Of a DNA stretch of 64,000 nt, positions 27,513 through 35,800 are shown piece after piece. The notes beneath the pieces are model-generated. The model had not been told where the DNA came from. It ran no database searches and saw only the letters and a program-made list of their open reading frames with translations. The translations under genes were made by a program, and so were the position numbers. Source of the stretch: Castellaniella hirudinis_A (GTDB lineage: Bacteria > Pseudomonadota > Gammaproteobacteria > Burkholderiales > Burkholderiaceae_B); assembly GCF_047468865.1 (NCBI RefSeq), contig NZ_JBLGTV010000008.1:1-64000 (forward strand). Reading direction: 5' to 3'. Position 1 is the first letter of the stretch. The number at the start of each line of letters is the position of its first letter.

Positions 27513-28496
27513 ATGGCCTCATCCCCCATCCGCATCGGCATCGCCGGCTACGGCAACCTTGGCCGCGGCGCTCAGGCCGCCATCGCCCAACACCCGGACA
27601 TGCAATTGGTCGGCATTTTCAGCCGCCGCGCTCCGGCGGCGCTGGCCCAGTCCGCCGTGCCCGTGTGGCCGCTGGATGAGGCGGCCGCGCACCGCGACGA
27701 CATTGATGTGCTGATCCTGTGCGGCGGGTCGAAAGAAGACCTGCCCGTCCAGGGCCCCCGGCTGGCCCAATGGTTCACCACGGTCGACAGCTTCGACACC
27801 CACGCCCGCATCCCGGAATACTTCGATGCGCTGGATCACGCCGCCCGGGCCGGCGGCCAGGTGTCGATCCTGGCGGTGGGCTGGGATCCGGGCCTGTTTT
27901 CGATCAACCGCCTGATGGGCGAAGCCATCCTGCCCCAGGGCGGCACATATACTTTCTGGGGCAAAGGGTTGAGCCAGGGGCATTCGGACGCCATCCGGCG
28001 CGTGCCCGGTGTGGCCGCCGGGGTGCAATACACAATCCCCGTGGATCAGGCCGTGCAGCGCGTGCGGGCGGGCGAACAGCCCCGGCTCGGCACCCGCGAA
28101 AAACACACCCGGGTGTGCTACGTGGTGCTGCAGCCCGACGCCGATGCCCAGCAGGTGCGGCAGGCCATCACCAGCATGCCGGATTATTTCGCCGACTACG
28201 ACACCACCGTGCATTTCATCGACGCCGATACGCTGCAACGCGAACACTCTGGCATGCCGCACGGCGGCTTCGTCATCCGCAGCGGGGTCTCCGGCCAGGA
28301 CGACGCCCAGGTGATGGAATACTCGCTCAAGCTGGCCAGCAACCCCGGGTTCACGTCCAGCGTGCTGGTGGCCTATGCCCGGGCGGCCTGGCGCCTGAAG
28401 CAGGCCGGAGAAACCGGCGCGCGCAGCGTATTCGACGTGGCGCCCGGCCTGCTGTCGCCCAAATCCGCCGCCGACCTGCGCCGCGAACTGCTGTGA
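27513..28496 (+). CDS. ddh: meso-diaminopimelate D-dehydrogenase
   Basis: A 327-residue NADPH enzyme that aminates tetrahydrodipicolinate directly to meso-diaminopimelate, a one-step route to peptidoglycan DAP and lysine. The N-terminal Rossmann motif is IGIAGYGNLGRGAQAAIA. Substrate-binding segments include LCGGSKEDLPVQGP, VDSFDTHARIPEYF, VGWDPGLFSINRLMG and FWGKGLSQGHSDAIRR. AAAAAGGA lies upstream of the ATG. It stands alone, 96 bp after gph. This route is uncommon outside certain actinobacteria, Bacteroidetes, some bacilli and Bordetella-like betaproteobacteria. Confidence 0.93.
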   Translation: MASSPIRIGIAGYGNLGRGAQAAIAQHPDMQLVGIFSRRAPAALAQSAVPVWPLDEAAAHRDDIDVLILCGGSKEDLPVQGPRLAQWFTTVDSFDTHARIPEYFDALDHAARAGGQVSILAVGWDPGLFSINRLMGEAILPQGGTYTFWGKGLSQGHSDAIRRVPGVAAGVQYTIPVDQAVQRVRAGEQPRLGTREKHTRVCYVVLQPDADAQQVRQAITSMPDYFADYDTTVHFIDADTLQREHSGMPHGGFVIRSGVSGQDDAQVMEYSLKLASNPGFTSSVLVAYARAAWRLKQAGETGARSVFDVAPGLLSPKSAADLRRELL

Positions 28497-28553
28497 TTCC
28501 CCGAAGCGGCCCGCCCCGGCGGACCGCGCCGGCCACCCGACAGGAGCCCTCCG

Positions 28554-29117
28554 ATGACCCATCCCCCCCAAACAGCGACCCCCGCGATGGCCGACGCGCA
28601 AGCCGTCGTCGACTTCTGGCTGGCCGCCGGCCCCCAGAAATGGTTTGCCAAAGACACGCACTTCGATGCGGAATTCCGCCAGCGCTTCCAGGAGGCCCAC
28701 TTTGCCGCCGCCCGGCAAGCGCTGACGCACTGGCTGCGGCAGCCGCAATCGGCCCTGGCCCTGATCCTGCTGCTGGATCAATACCCCCGCAACGCCTTCC
28801 GGGATACCGGACACATGTTCGCCACCGATGGGCTGGCGCTGGCCTATGCCCGCCAAAGCCTGGCGCACCTGGGCCAGTTCGCGCCCGAACTGCGTAATTT
28901 CATCCTGCTGCCCTACATGCATGCCGAGGATCTCCCCACCCAGGACGAAGCCCTGGCGCTTTACCGGGAACACGCGCCGGAAGCCATGCCCTGGGCCCAG
29001 GTGCACCGCGACGTCATCGCGCAGTTCGGGCGGTTTCCGCACCGCAACCCGGCCCTGGGGCGGCAAACCACCCCCGAAGAACAGGCCTTCCTGGATCAAG
29101 GCGGCTTCAGCGGTTAA
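28554..29117 (+). CDS. DUF924 family protein
   Basis: A 187-residue protein of the DUF924 family, an all-helical TPR-like fold of unknown function. Recognisable segments are VVDFWLAAGPQKWFAKD, FDAEFRQRF, LALILLLDQYPRNAFR, DEALALYREHAP and FGRFPHRNPALGR. AGGAG precedes the ATG by about eight bases. Its end overlaps the convergent transporter gene by 11 bp. No biochemical function can be assigned. Confidence 0.85.
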   Translation: MTHPPQTATPAMADAQAVVDFWLAAGPQKWFAKDTHFDAEFRQRFQEAHFAAARQALTHWLRQPQSALALILLLDQYPRNAFRDTGHMFATDGLALAYARQSLAHLGQFAPELRNFILLPYMHAEDLPTQDEALALYREHAPEAMPWAQVHRDVIAQFGRFPHRNPALGRQTTPEEQAFLDQGGFSG

Positions 29118-30027
29118 AGGCGCGCCAATGGGCATACCAGCCATACCCGCTCAGCAGCACCACCCCCAGCACCACCAACAAAGCCCCGAATAAAAAGCCT
29201 TTGCCGATGGGTTCGCCCAGCAGCCAGGCACCCAGCACGACGCCGAACAGCGGGGTCAGAAAGGAAAACACCCCCAGCCTGGATGCCAGGTATCTGCGCA
29301 GCAGCCAGAACCAGGTCAGGTAGCTGGCCACAGCGACAAAAAGGATCTGGAACGTCAGGCTGGCCCAGACCAGGGGAGTGGCATTGAAATGCGCCTGTCC
29401 CAGGGCGAAAGCGGACAGCAGCAGCCAGGCGGCGCCGACCACCAGTTGGTACATCAGGGTTTGGCTGGCGGGCAGTTCGGACAGGCGGGTGACCCGCACC
29501 ACCACCGTGGTCGCCCCCCAGGCGGCCCCGCCCAGCAGCGCCAGGAAATCCCCCAGCAACATGGCCGGCGCCAGGGAAACCGGCCCGGATTCACGCACCA
29601 GGAACGCCAGCCCCACGCCGGCAAAGGCCAAGACCACCCCCAGCCACTGCAACGGCGCCAAGCGCTCTTCGGGCAATTTCCAATGCAGGCCCAGGGCGGC
29701 AAAGATCGGGGCGGTATACAACAGCACCACGGCATGGCCCGCTGTCGTGAAGCGCAGGCTTTCGCCCAGGAGAATGAACTCCAGGGCATACAGGGAGCCG
29801 GCAAGCACGCCCGGCTTCCAGCAGCGCAGCGCCGCCCCCGGGGCGGGGCCGCGCCACGCCATCAGAAGCCCCACCAGCAAGGCGCCGCCCACCGTGCGCG
29901 CGGCAATCTGGTATACCGGGGAAAAATCGGCGGCAGTGGCCTTGAGGGCGATTTGCTGCATGGCCCAGATCAGGCACAGCAACAGCATGGTGCCGCCGGC
30001 CAGGGCGTCCATCGGTTTGCGCTTCAT
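29107..30027 (-). CDS. EamA/DMT-family transporter
   Basis: A 306-residue inner-membrane protein with about ten transmembrane helices in two EamA repeats, each opening with a Trp/Gln-containing helix (LLLCLIWAMQQIALKA and LGGAAWGATTVVVRVTRL). Members export amino acids, amines or other metabolites; the substrate is not evident. Features such as LTPLFGVVLGAWLLGEPIG at the end of repeat two are typical. ATG at 30027 gives normal family length; an ATG at 30012 is possible. The long upstream open frame is not protein-like. Confidence 0.87.
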   Translation of the reverse strand: MKRKPMDALAGGTMLLLCLIWAMQQIALKATAADFSPVYQIAARTVGGALLVGLLMAWRGPAPGAALRCWKPGVLAGSLYALEFILLGESLRFTTAGHAVVLLYTAPIFAALGLHWKLPEERLAPLQWLGVVLAFAGVGLAFLVRESGPVSLAPAMLLGDFLALLGGAAWGATTVVVRVTRLSELPASQTLMYQLVVGAAWLLLSAFALGQAHFNATPLVWASLTFQILFVAVASYLTWFWLLRRYLASRLGVFSFLTPLFGVVLGAWLLGEPIGKGFLFGALLVVLGVVLLSGYGWYAHWRAFNR

Positions 30028-30182
30028 GGCGGGTCGGAGATCCGGTGATCGATGACCCCCGCATTGTAGAGGGCAGCGCCTCGTCCTGGCGGCCAATGGG
30101 CTTGCCGGCAGCAGGGAGACCCCTGCCCCGATCACTCGGCCGGGTCTATCATGGATAGCCGTCCCACACACAGGAGTCGCTG

Positions 30183-30527
30183 ATGTCCGATACGCCGATG
30201 TTTCCCCCAATCACCCCGGAACTGGCCAAAAAACGCGCCGAACTCGCCCCGGAACCCCTGGCGGCCTTCAAGGCGTTCAGCAAGGCGGTGTTCGCCCCGG
30301 GCGCCCTGGACGCCAAGACCAAACAGCTGATCGCCGTGGCCGTCGCGCACGTGACCCAATGCCCCTATTGCATCAAAGGCCACACTGAGGGGGCCACGCG
30401 GGCGGGGGCCTCGGGGGCCGAGATCATGGAAGCCATCTGGGTGGCGGCCGAAATGCGCGCGGGCGGAGCCTACGCGCACGCCACCCTGGCGCTGCAGACC
30501 CTGGAAAGCCTGCACACGCACAAATAG
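30183..30527 (+). CDS. carboxymuconolactone decarboxylase-family (AhpD-like) protein
   Basis: A 114-residue all-helical protein with the AhpD-like motif THVTQCPYCIKGHTEGA-type core (VTQCPYCIKGHTEGATRAG): two cysteines spaced CxxC and a downstream His, as used for proton relay in alkyl-hydroperoxidase D-like enzymes. AGGAG lies upstream of the ATG. The CxxC/His set suggests a redox-active member rather than a true decarboxylase. Its single-gene context gives no partner. Confidence 0.86.
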   Translation: MSDTPMFPPITPELAKKRAELAPEPLAAFKAFSKAVFAPGALDAKTKQLIAVAVAHVTQCPYCIKGHTEGATRAGASGAEIMEAIWVAAEMRAGGAYAHATLALQTLESLHTHK

Positions 30528-30555
30528 CAAGCACCCAACCGCACCGCGCCCCGAT

Positions 30556-31344
30556 CTACGGCACCTTGGCCAGCCAAGCCTCGGTGCCGAACTTTTCTTC
30601 GATCAGCCGCCCGGCGGCGGCCAGCTCGGCGGGTTTCAGGGTGTCGTCGCGCAAGCCATTGCGCCGCCTGAAGGTCTCCAGCATCCGTTGGATGATGGCC
30701 TCGCGCGCCAGGCCGGTCTGGCTGCGCAGGGGATCCACCCGTTTGGCGGCCGATGCGGTGCCTTTGTCGGACAGTTTCTCGCGGCCGATGCGCAGCACCC
30801 GCACCATTTTGTCGGCATCCATGTCGTAGGCCATGGTGACGTGGTGCAGGACCGCCCCGCCGCGGCGGGCCTGGGCGGCGCCGCCGATTTTCCCGCCCTC
30901 GGAGGTGATGTCGTTCAACGGCTGATACCAGGCCTTGATGCCCAGTTCCGCCAAAGCCTGCAGCACGAAGCTGTCCATATAGGCATAAGCCTCATGAAAA
31001 CTCATGCCTTCGATCAGGGACAAGGGCGCGTACAAAGAATACGTAATGGTGTCGCCGGGTTCGACGAACATGGCGCCGCCCCCGCTGATGCGACGCACCA
31101 CCTGGATGCCGTGCGCCTGGGCCTGGCGGGCATCGACCTCGTTCTTGAGCGACTGGAAAATGCCGATCACCACGGCGGGCGCCGCCCATTCCCAGATCCG
31201 CAACGTGGGCGGCCGGCGGCCGGCGGCCACTTCGTCCAGCAATACCTGATCCAGGGCCATGTGCTGCAGCGGCTGCAGCGGTTCGGGGTGCAGCAAGCGC
31301 CAATTAAAGTCCGACCATTGGCTGCGGGCGGCGGCGGCCGTCAT
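30556..31344 (-). CDS. lplA: lipoate-protein ligase A, catalytic subunit
   Basis: A 262-residue biotin/lipoate ligase-fold enzyme attaching lipoate to E2 and GcvH lipoyl domains. The lipoyl-AMP site is VVRRISGGGAMFVEPGDTIT, and the conserved lysine lies in EGGKIGGAAQARRGGAVLHH. The C-terminal accessory domain of E. coli-type LplA is missing here. It is supplied by the preceding gene (31341-31646), whose stop overlaps this start (ATGA). The arrangement resembles the two-subunit LplA/LplB of archaea such as Thermoplasma. Confidence 0.9.
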   Translation of the reverse strand: MTAAAARSQWSDFNWRLLHPEPLQPLQHMALDQVLLDEVAAGRRPPTLRIWEWAAPAVVIGIFQSLKNEVDARQAQAHGIQVVRRISGGGAMFVEPGDTITYSLYAPLSLIEGMSFHEAYAYMDSFVLQALAELGIKAWYQPLNDITSEGGKIGGAAQARRGGAVLHHVTMAYDMDADKMVRVLRIGREKLSDKGTASAAKRVDPLRSQTGLAREAIIQRMLETFRRRNGLRDDTLKPAELAAAGRLIEEKFGTEAWLAKVP

Positions 31345-31646
31345 GCCAGCGCCCGCTGGATCACGACCGCGATGCCTTCGGGCGTCAGGCCGAACATCTG
31401 CGCATCCGCCGGCAAGGCCGCCTGCACGGCCCGGGCCAGTGCCTGGGCATCGGTATCGGCCGCCAGGCCTTCCAGGGCGGCATTGATGCGATCCAGGGCC
31501 TCGGGCGGTTCGAGGAAAAAATCACCCGACACGCTGACCTGCGCCAGACGGCCGTCCCGCACCCGCAGGTCGACCACGACCAGCTTGCCGCCGGGGATCT
31601 TGTATTCGCCATGGCCCGACCGGGGGCCGCCTGTTTGCTGAGTCAT
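31341..31646 (-). CDS. lplB: lipoate-protein ligase accessory (C-terminal-domain) subunit
   Basis: A 101-residue protein resembling the small C-terminal domain of lipoate ligase, which is needed to form lipoyl-AMP. Recognisable parts are GEYKIPGGKLVVVDLRVRDG, VSGDFFLEPPEALDRINAAL and GLTPEGIAVVIQRAL. AGGAA lies before ATG 31646. The stop overlaps lplA by four bases, so subunits are made together. The symbol follows the archaeal two-subunit nomenclature. Confidence 0.8.
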   Translation of the reverse strand: MTQQTGGPRSGHGEYKIPGGKLVVVDLRVRDGRLAQVSVSGDFFLEPPEALDRINAALEGLAADTDAQALARAVQAALPADAQMFGLTPEGIAVVIQRALA

Positions 31647-31773
31647 GCGGTTTCCTGTGGTGAAGCGCGGTTCCCTGTGCTGAAGCCTCCTATTATGCCG
31701 CCTGCCGGGTCGCCCGCGCCACGATCTCCCTGTCGGCAACGCGCTAACATAGTGCACCCGGTTCCATTGACCC

Positions 31774-33348
31774 ATGATGCAAACACCCCATCCCATCCCG
31801 GCGGCACCGCCCACTCCGGCCGCCCCAGACGGCGGCGCCGCGCCGGACGCGGGCCGCAGCGACACGGCACGGCCGATCCCGCATCGCGGCTGGATTCTGG
31901 CCGCCCTGATGCTGGCCATGTCCCTGGCCGCCATGGACATCACCATCGTCGCCACGGTGATTCCGCAGATCGTGGGCGATCTGGGCGGATTCGAGCACTT
32001 CAGCTGGCTGTTCTCCATTTACCTGCTGGCGCAGACCATCACCATCCCCCTCTATGGCAAGCTGGCCGATCTTTACGGCCGCAAGCCCGTGCTGGTCGGC
32101 GGCTCCGCCGTGTTCCTGCTGGGTTCGGCCGCCTGCGCGCTGGCCTGGGGCATGGTGCCCCTTATCGTCTTCCGCGCACTGCAGGGCCTGGGCGCGGGCG
32201 CCATCATGGCCACGGTCAACACCCTGGCGGGCGACCTGTATTCCACGCGCGAACGAGCCCGGGTTCAGGGCTGGCTATCCAGCGTCTGGGGCATCGCCGC
32301 CATCGTCGGCCCCACCCTGGGCGGCGCCTTCGCCGAATACGCCAGCTGGCGCTGGGTGTTCCTGATCAACCTGCCCATCGGCCTGGCGGCCATTTTCCTG
32401 ATTGGCCGGTACTTGCACGAAACCACGTCCAGCCATGCGCACCGCATCGACTACACCGGCGCCATTCTGATGATGCTGGCGGGTTCCCTCGGGGTGTTCG
32501 GCCTGCTGCAAGGCGGCAATGCCTGGGCCTGGTCTTCGCCAGCCAGCGTGATCACGTTCGGGCTGGCCGGCATCCTGATCCTGGCCACCATCGCCCACGA
32601 ACGCGCGGCGGCCGAACCCATCATGCCGGGCTGGGTCTGGCGCAACCGGGTCATGCTGGGATCCAACCTGGGGGTGCTGGGCATGGGCCTGGTGATGATG
32701 GCCCCGGGCACCTATCTGCCGGTCTACGCCCAATCGGTCATGGGGTTGGGCCCCATCAGCGCCGGCCTGGTGCTGGCCAGCATGAGCCTGGGCTGGGTCA
32801 GCGCCTCGGCCTGGTCCGGCCACCTGTATCTGCGCTTCGGTTTCCGCGATACGGCTCTGTTTGGCGGCGTGCTGATCCTGCTGGCCGTGGTGTGGTTCGC
32901 GTGGCTGCCGCCCCGGCCCGCCACCTGGCTGGTGACGGCCAACCAGATCTTGCTGGGGGCGGGCTTCGGGATGCTGTCGACCCCATTGCTGGTGGGCGTG
33001 CAGTCGATCGTCCCCTGGCACCAGCGGGGCGTGGCCACCAGCGCCAACATGTGGTCGCGCTACCTGGGGCAAAGCCTGGGGGCCGCCGTCGTGGGCGCGC
33101 TGTTCAACAATGCCATGCAATCGCTGATGCAAACCGCGCCCGCCACCCTGGAAGCCCCCCTGCCGGCGGCCCGGGACGTGATGAGCGTGCTGCAAAGCAG
33201 CCCGGCTGCCTCGGCCCTGCACCAGTACCTGCTGACGGTGTTCGACAGCGCCACGCATCAGGTTTATGTGGGCATGATCTGGGTGGCCGTGCTGACCTTG
33301 CTGGCGATACTGCTGGTGCCCAGGCACCCGCCCATGCCGCAAACCTGA
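31774..33348 (+). CDS. MFS multidrug exporter, DHA2 (14-TM) family
   Basis: A 524-residue proton-driven exporter. After a polar Pro/Ala-rich N-terminus of about 35 residues come roughly 14 hydrophobic helices. Motif A-type loop is GKLADLYGRKPVLVGG, motif C-type is SVWGIAAIVGPTLGGAFAEY, and WRWVFLINLPIGLAAIF is a DHA2 hallmark. Members export drugs, dyes and biocides; the substrate is unknown. No regulator gene is adjacent, and two consecutive ATGs at 31774 and 31777 lack a clear SD. Confidence 0.88.
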   Translation: MMQTPHPIPAAPPTPAAPDGGAAPDAGRSDTARPIPHRGWILAALMLAMSLAAMDITIVATVIPQIVGDLGGFEHFSWLFSIYLLAQTITIPLYGKLADLYGRKPVLVGGSAVFLLGSAACALAWGMVPLIVFRALQGLGAGAIMATVNTLAGDLYSTRERARVQGWLSSVWGIAAIVGPTLGGAFAEYASWRWVFLINLPIGLAAIFLIGRYLHETTSSHAHRIDYTGAILMMLAGSLGVFGLLQGGNAWAWSSPASVITFGLAGILILATIAHERAAAEPIMPGWVWRNRVMLGSNLGVLGMGLVMMAPGTYLPVYAQSVMGLGPISAGLVLASMSLGWVSASAWSGHLYLRFGFRDTALFGGVLILLAVVWFAWLPPRPATWLVTANQILLGAGFGMLSTPLLVGVQSIVPWHQRGVATSANMWSRYLGQSLGAAVVGALFNNAMQSLMQTAPATLEAPLPAARDVMSVLQSSPAASALHQYLLTVFDSATHQVYVGMIWVAVLTLLAILLVPRHPPMPQT

Positions 33349-33382
33349 GAGCCGCGCAGGCAGGCGGCCATCCTGGCCCCGA

Positions 33383-33404
33383 AACCGGCGGCCGGCTTTA
33401 TTTT
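33383..33404 (+). terminator. possible terminator after the MFS gene
   Basis: A short GC-rich stem (ACCGGC with GCCGGC-like pairing) is followed by TTTATTTTC. It lies about 35 bp past the MFS stop and overlaps the end of the convergent small-protein gene. The stem is imperfect, so confidence is low. Confidence 0.35.
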
Positions 33405-33751
33405 CTGGGCTGCGGGCCCCGATAGTGCGGCATGCCCGGCACGCGGGGGGGATCAGCCTGCGTGTCGTCGGGGCTTTTCCGCGCGCCAATGCGCGTCAGG
33501 CCATACAGCACCAGCACCCAGAACACCAGACTGGATCCCGTGGCCAGCAAGCCGTGGAAGCTGGCATACCCCGTTGCCGCAGACGCCTGGATGCCCAAGG
33601 CATCGGCAAGCCAGGGGAGATTGCCCAGGGCTTCGGTCAATAGACGCCCGGGCAGGCTGAAACCCCATTTCAGGGCGTCCAGGACTTCCCAGCCGGCGAC
33701 GGCCCCGTTGCCATCGACATCCAATACAAAATGCAGGGCTTGGATAGACAT
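33398..33751 (-). CDS. uncharacterised small membrane protein with EF-hand-like loop
   Basis: A 117-residue protein not recognised from a named family. The N-terminus has DVDGNGAVAGWEVLDALKWG, close to a calcium-binding EF-hand/dockerin loop (D-x-D-G-N-G). A hydrophobic stretch (about 65-90, FHGLLATGSSLVFWVLVLYGL) could form one transmembrane helix. The C-terminus is polar, with Pro, Asp and Arg. GGAGG lies six bases before ATG 33751, supporting expression. It is convergent with the MFS gene and divergent from the CNMP-SLC13 gene. Confidence 0.6.
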   Translation of the reverse strand: MSIQALHFVLDVDGNGAVAGWEVLDALKWGFSLPGRLLTEALGNLPWLADALGIQASAATGYASFHGLLATGSSLVFWVLVLYGLTRIGARKSPDDTQADPPRVPGMPHYRGPQPRK

Positions 33752-33943
33752 GAAGGCCTCCGACAATTTGCAGTGACTGATCCTGTATTCACTATATGCG
33801 TTTTGCCGATGGCCGACAATGCCCCCGGTTCAAGCGGCTGCCCAAACGGCTGCCCAAGCGGCCGCCGGGACGGGAGGAATCCCTACAGACCCGGCCCGGG
33901 CGATGATGTTACAGTGGCGCAAACATCAAATCTTCGGGTTTCC

Positions 33944-35791
33944 ATGCAGGTAGACCAACTCGCTGCCGCCATCCAGTCGCACCCGCTGCTCAACGGGCTG
34001 GCCCGCCTGGATCGCGCCCGTCTGCTGGCCGCGGCCGAGCCCTGCCGCTTTGCCGACCAGGACTTGATCTACCAGGCCGGGCAGTCGGCACAACACTACT
34101 ATTGGATACTGGACGGCCAGGTTCAGTTAAGCCCCGCCGCAGCCCCCGTGCTGCTGTCGGCCAACCAGGGTTTTGGCAACGAAGCCTTCGCCGACCAGCT
34201 GCCCACGCCCGCCACCTACCTGACGGACGCCCGGGCGCTGGGGGACGTACAGGCCGTGCGCGTGCCGCGCGGGCTGCTGGGTGAACTCTCGGGGCGCCTC
34301 CCCAGCCTGAAATCAGCCGCGCTGATGGCGCTGGCGACCCGGCTGGGCGACCTCCCGGCGGCATCCATCACGCCCGCCGCCAAGCCGGCCACAGCCACCC
34401 TGCCGCTCAAGCAGCGCATCGGCTGGCCCACGGCCCTGGTGCTGCCGCCTTGCATCTGGTGGCTGGCGGATCAGGCCGGGCTGCCCCCGCAAGGGGCGGT
34501 ATACCTGGGGCTGTTTTCCCTGACCGCCCTGATGTGGCTGTTTTCCCTGGTCGACGAATTCATCCCGCCGATCCTGGCCGTGGTGGCGATGCTTTTCATC
34601 AACCTGGTTCCCGCCGAGGTCGCCCTGCACGGCTTCTATTCACGCACTTTCCTGCTGCTGCTGGGGGTCTATGCCCTGGCGGCGGTGGTGGTCAGTTCCG
34701 GCCTGGCCTACCGGCTGATGCTGTGGGTGCTGGTGCGCCTGCCGGACTCCGCATTCTGGCACCGGGCGGCCCTGACGCTGTTCGGCTTCTTGCTGTCGAT
34801 CGTGATGCCGTCATCCAATGCGCGCCTGACACTGCTGCTGCCCCTGTACCGGGAAATGGATCAAAGCCTGGGCGCGCGGGCCCAAGGCCCTCAGGCCAGC
34901 GCGCTGATGATCGCGGTGTTTACGGGGGCCACCTTGTTTTCCCCCCTGCTGCTGACTGCGAAATCATCCAACCTGGCGGCTTTCACCATGATGCCGTCGC
35001 AGATCCGCAGCGAATTCCAGGGGCTCGCCTGGCTGGTGGGCGCCGCCGTGGTGGCGCTGGGCCTGTTGGCCACGCACCTGCTGGTGATGCGCTTCCGGTT
35101 TCGCGCCGAGCCAAGCCGCCCTCTGCCCGCGCAGCGCATCCATGCCCAGATCCGGCTGCTGGGGCCCTGGCGGCCGCCCGAATGGGTGGCCGCCATCGCT
35201 TTCGTGGTGTTCTTGCTGGGAGCCACGATTCCCCAATGGCACCAGTCGCAAACGGCCTGGCTGGCCGGCCTGATCCTGGTGGGCCTGCTGCTGATGGGCT
35301 TGTTCAACAAGGGCAGCTTCAAGACCCAGATCGACTGGCCCCTGATTTTTTTCCTGCTCAGTCTGGACGGCCTGACCGAGGCCATGCAGTACCTCAAGCT
35401 GGACGACCTGATGATCGAGGCCATCGGCGGCCATCTGCAATGGGTGAACGGCAGTCTGGCTTGGTTCATCCTGCTGGCGCTGATCGTCACGGTCGGGCTG
35501 CGGCTGGTGCTGCCCCTGACCGCCGGTATGATCCTGGCCGTCACCCTTTTGATGCCCGTCGGCCTCAATCAGGGCATACACCCCTGGCTGGTGGTGTTCC
35601 TGGCCTCTTTGTTTTCAGACATCTGGTTCATGCCGCACCAAAACTCCGCCTTGCAGCAGGCCATCGGGGCGGGCTTGCACACCCGCTGCAATGAAACCGC
35701 TTTCTTCCACTACGCCTGGTGGCTGAATCCCCTGCGCGTCGCGCTGGCCTATGCCTCCATCCCCTATTGGCAGTGGCTGGGCTTGTACTGA
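33944..35791 (+). CDS. cyclic-nucleotide-binding domain fused to SLC13/DASS permease
   Basis: A 615-residue fusion. Residues about 1-115 look like a CNMP-binding beta-roll (PLLNGLARLDRARLLAAAEP, LIYQAGQSAQHYYWILDGQV, VRVPRGLLGELSG). Residues about 150-615 hold roughly 11 transmembrane helices of the divalent-anion/sodium symporter (SLC13, ArsB/NhaD-like) family, including the hairpin segments MPSSNARLTLLLPLYRE and FMPHQNSALQQAIG. An attached nucleotide-sensing domain suggests gated uptake of dicarboxylates, sulfate or a related anion. The usual phosphate-binding GE...RA cassette is not obvious, so cAMP binding is unproven. ATG 33944 lacks a strong SD; ATG 33809 in the same frame is possible. 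Confidence 0.75.
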   Translation: MQVDQLAAAIQSHPLLNGLARLDRARLLAAAEPCRFADQDLIYQAGQSAQHYYWILDGQVQLSPAAAPVLLSANQGFGNEAFADQLPTPATYLTDARALGDVQAVRVPRGLLGELSGRLPSLKSAALMALATRLGDLPAASITPAAKPATATLPLKQRIGWPTALVLPPCIWWLADQAGLPPQGAVYLGLFSLTALMWLFSLVDEFIPPILAVVAMLFINLVPAEVALHGFYSRTFLLLLGVYALAAVVVSSGLAYRLMLWVLVRLPDSAFWHRAALTLFGFLLSIVMPSSNARLTLLLPLYREMDQSLGARAQGPQASALMIAVFTGATLFSPLLLTAKSSNLAAFTMMPSQIRSEFQGLAWLVGAAVVALGLLATHLLVMRFRFRAEPSRPLPAQRIHAQIRLLGPWRPPEWVAAIAFVVFLLGATIPQWHQSQTAWLAGLILVGLLLMGLFNKGSFKTQIDWPLIFFLLSLDGLTEAMQYLKLDDLMIEAIGGHLQWVNGSLAWFILLALIVTVGLRLVLPLTAGMILAVTLLMPVGLNQGIHPWLVVFLASLFSDIWFMPHQNSALQQAIGAGLHTRCNETAFFHYAWWLNPLRVALAYASIPYWQWLGLY

Positions 35792-35800
35792 GGGGACGCC

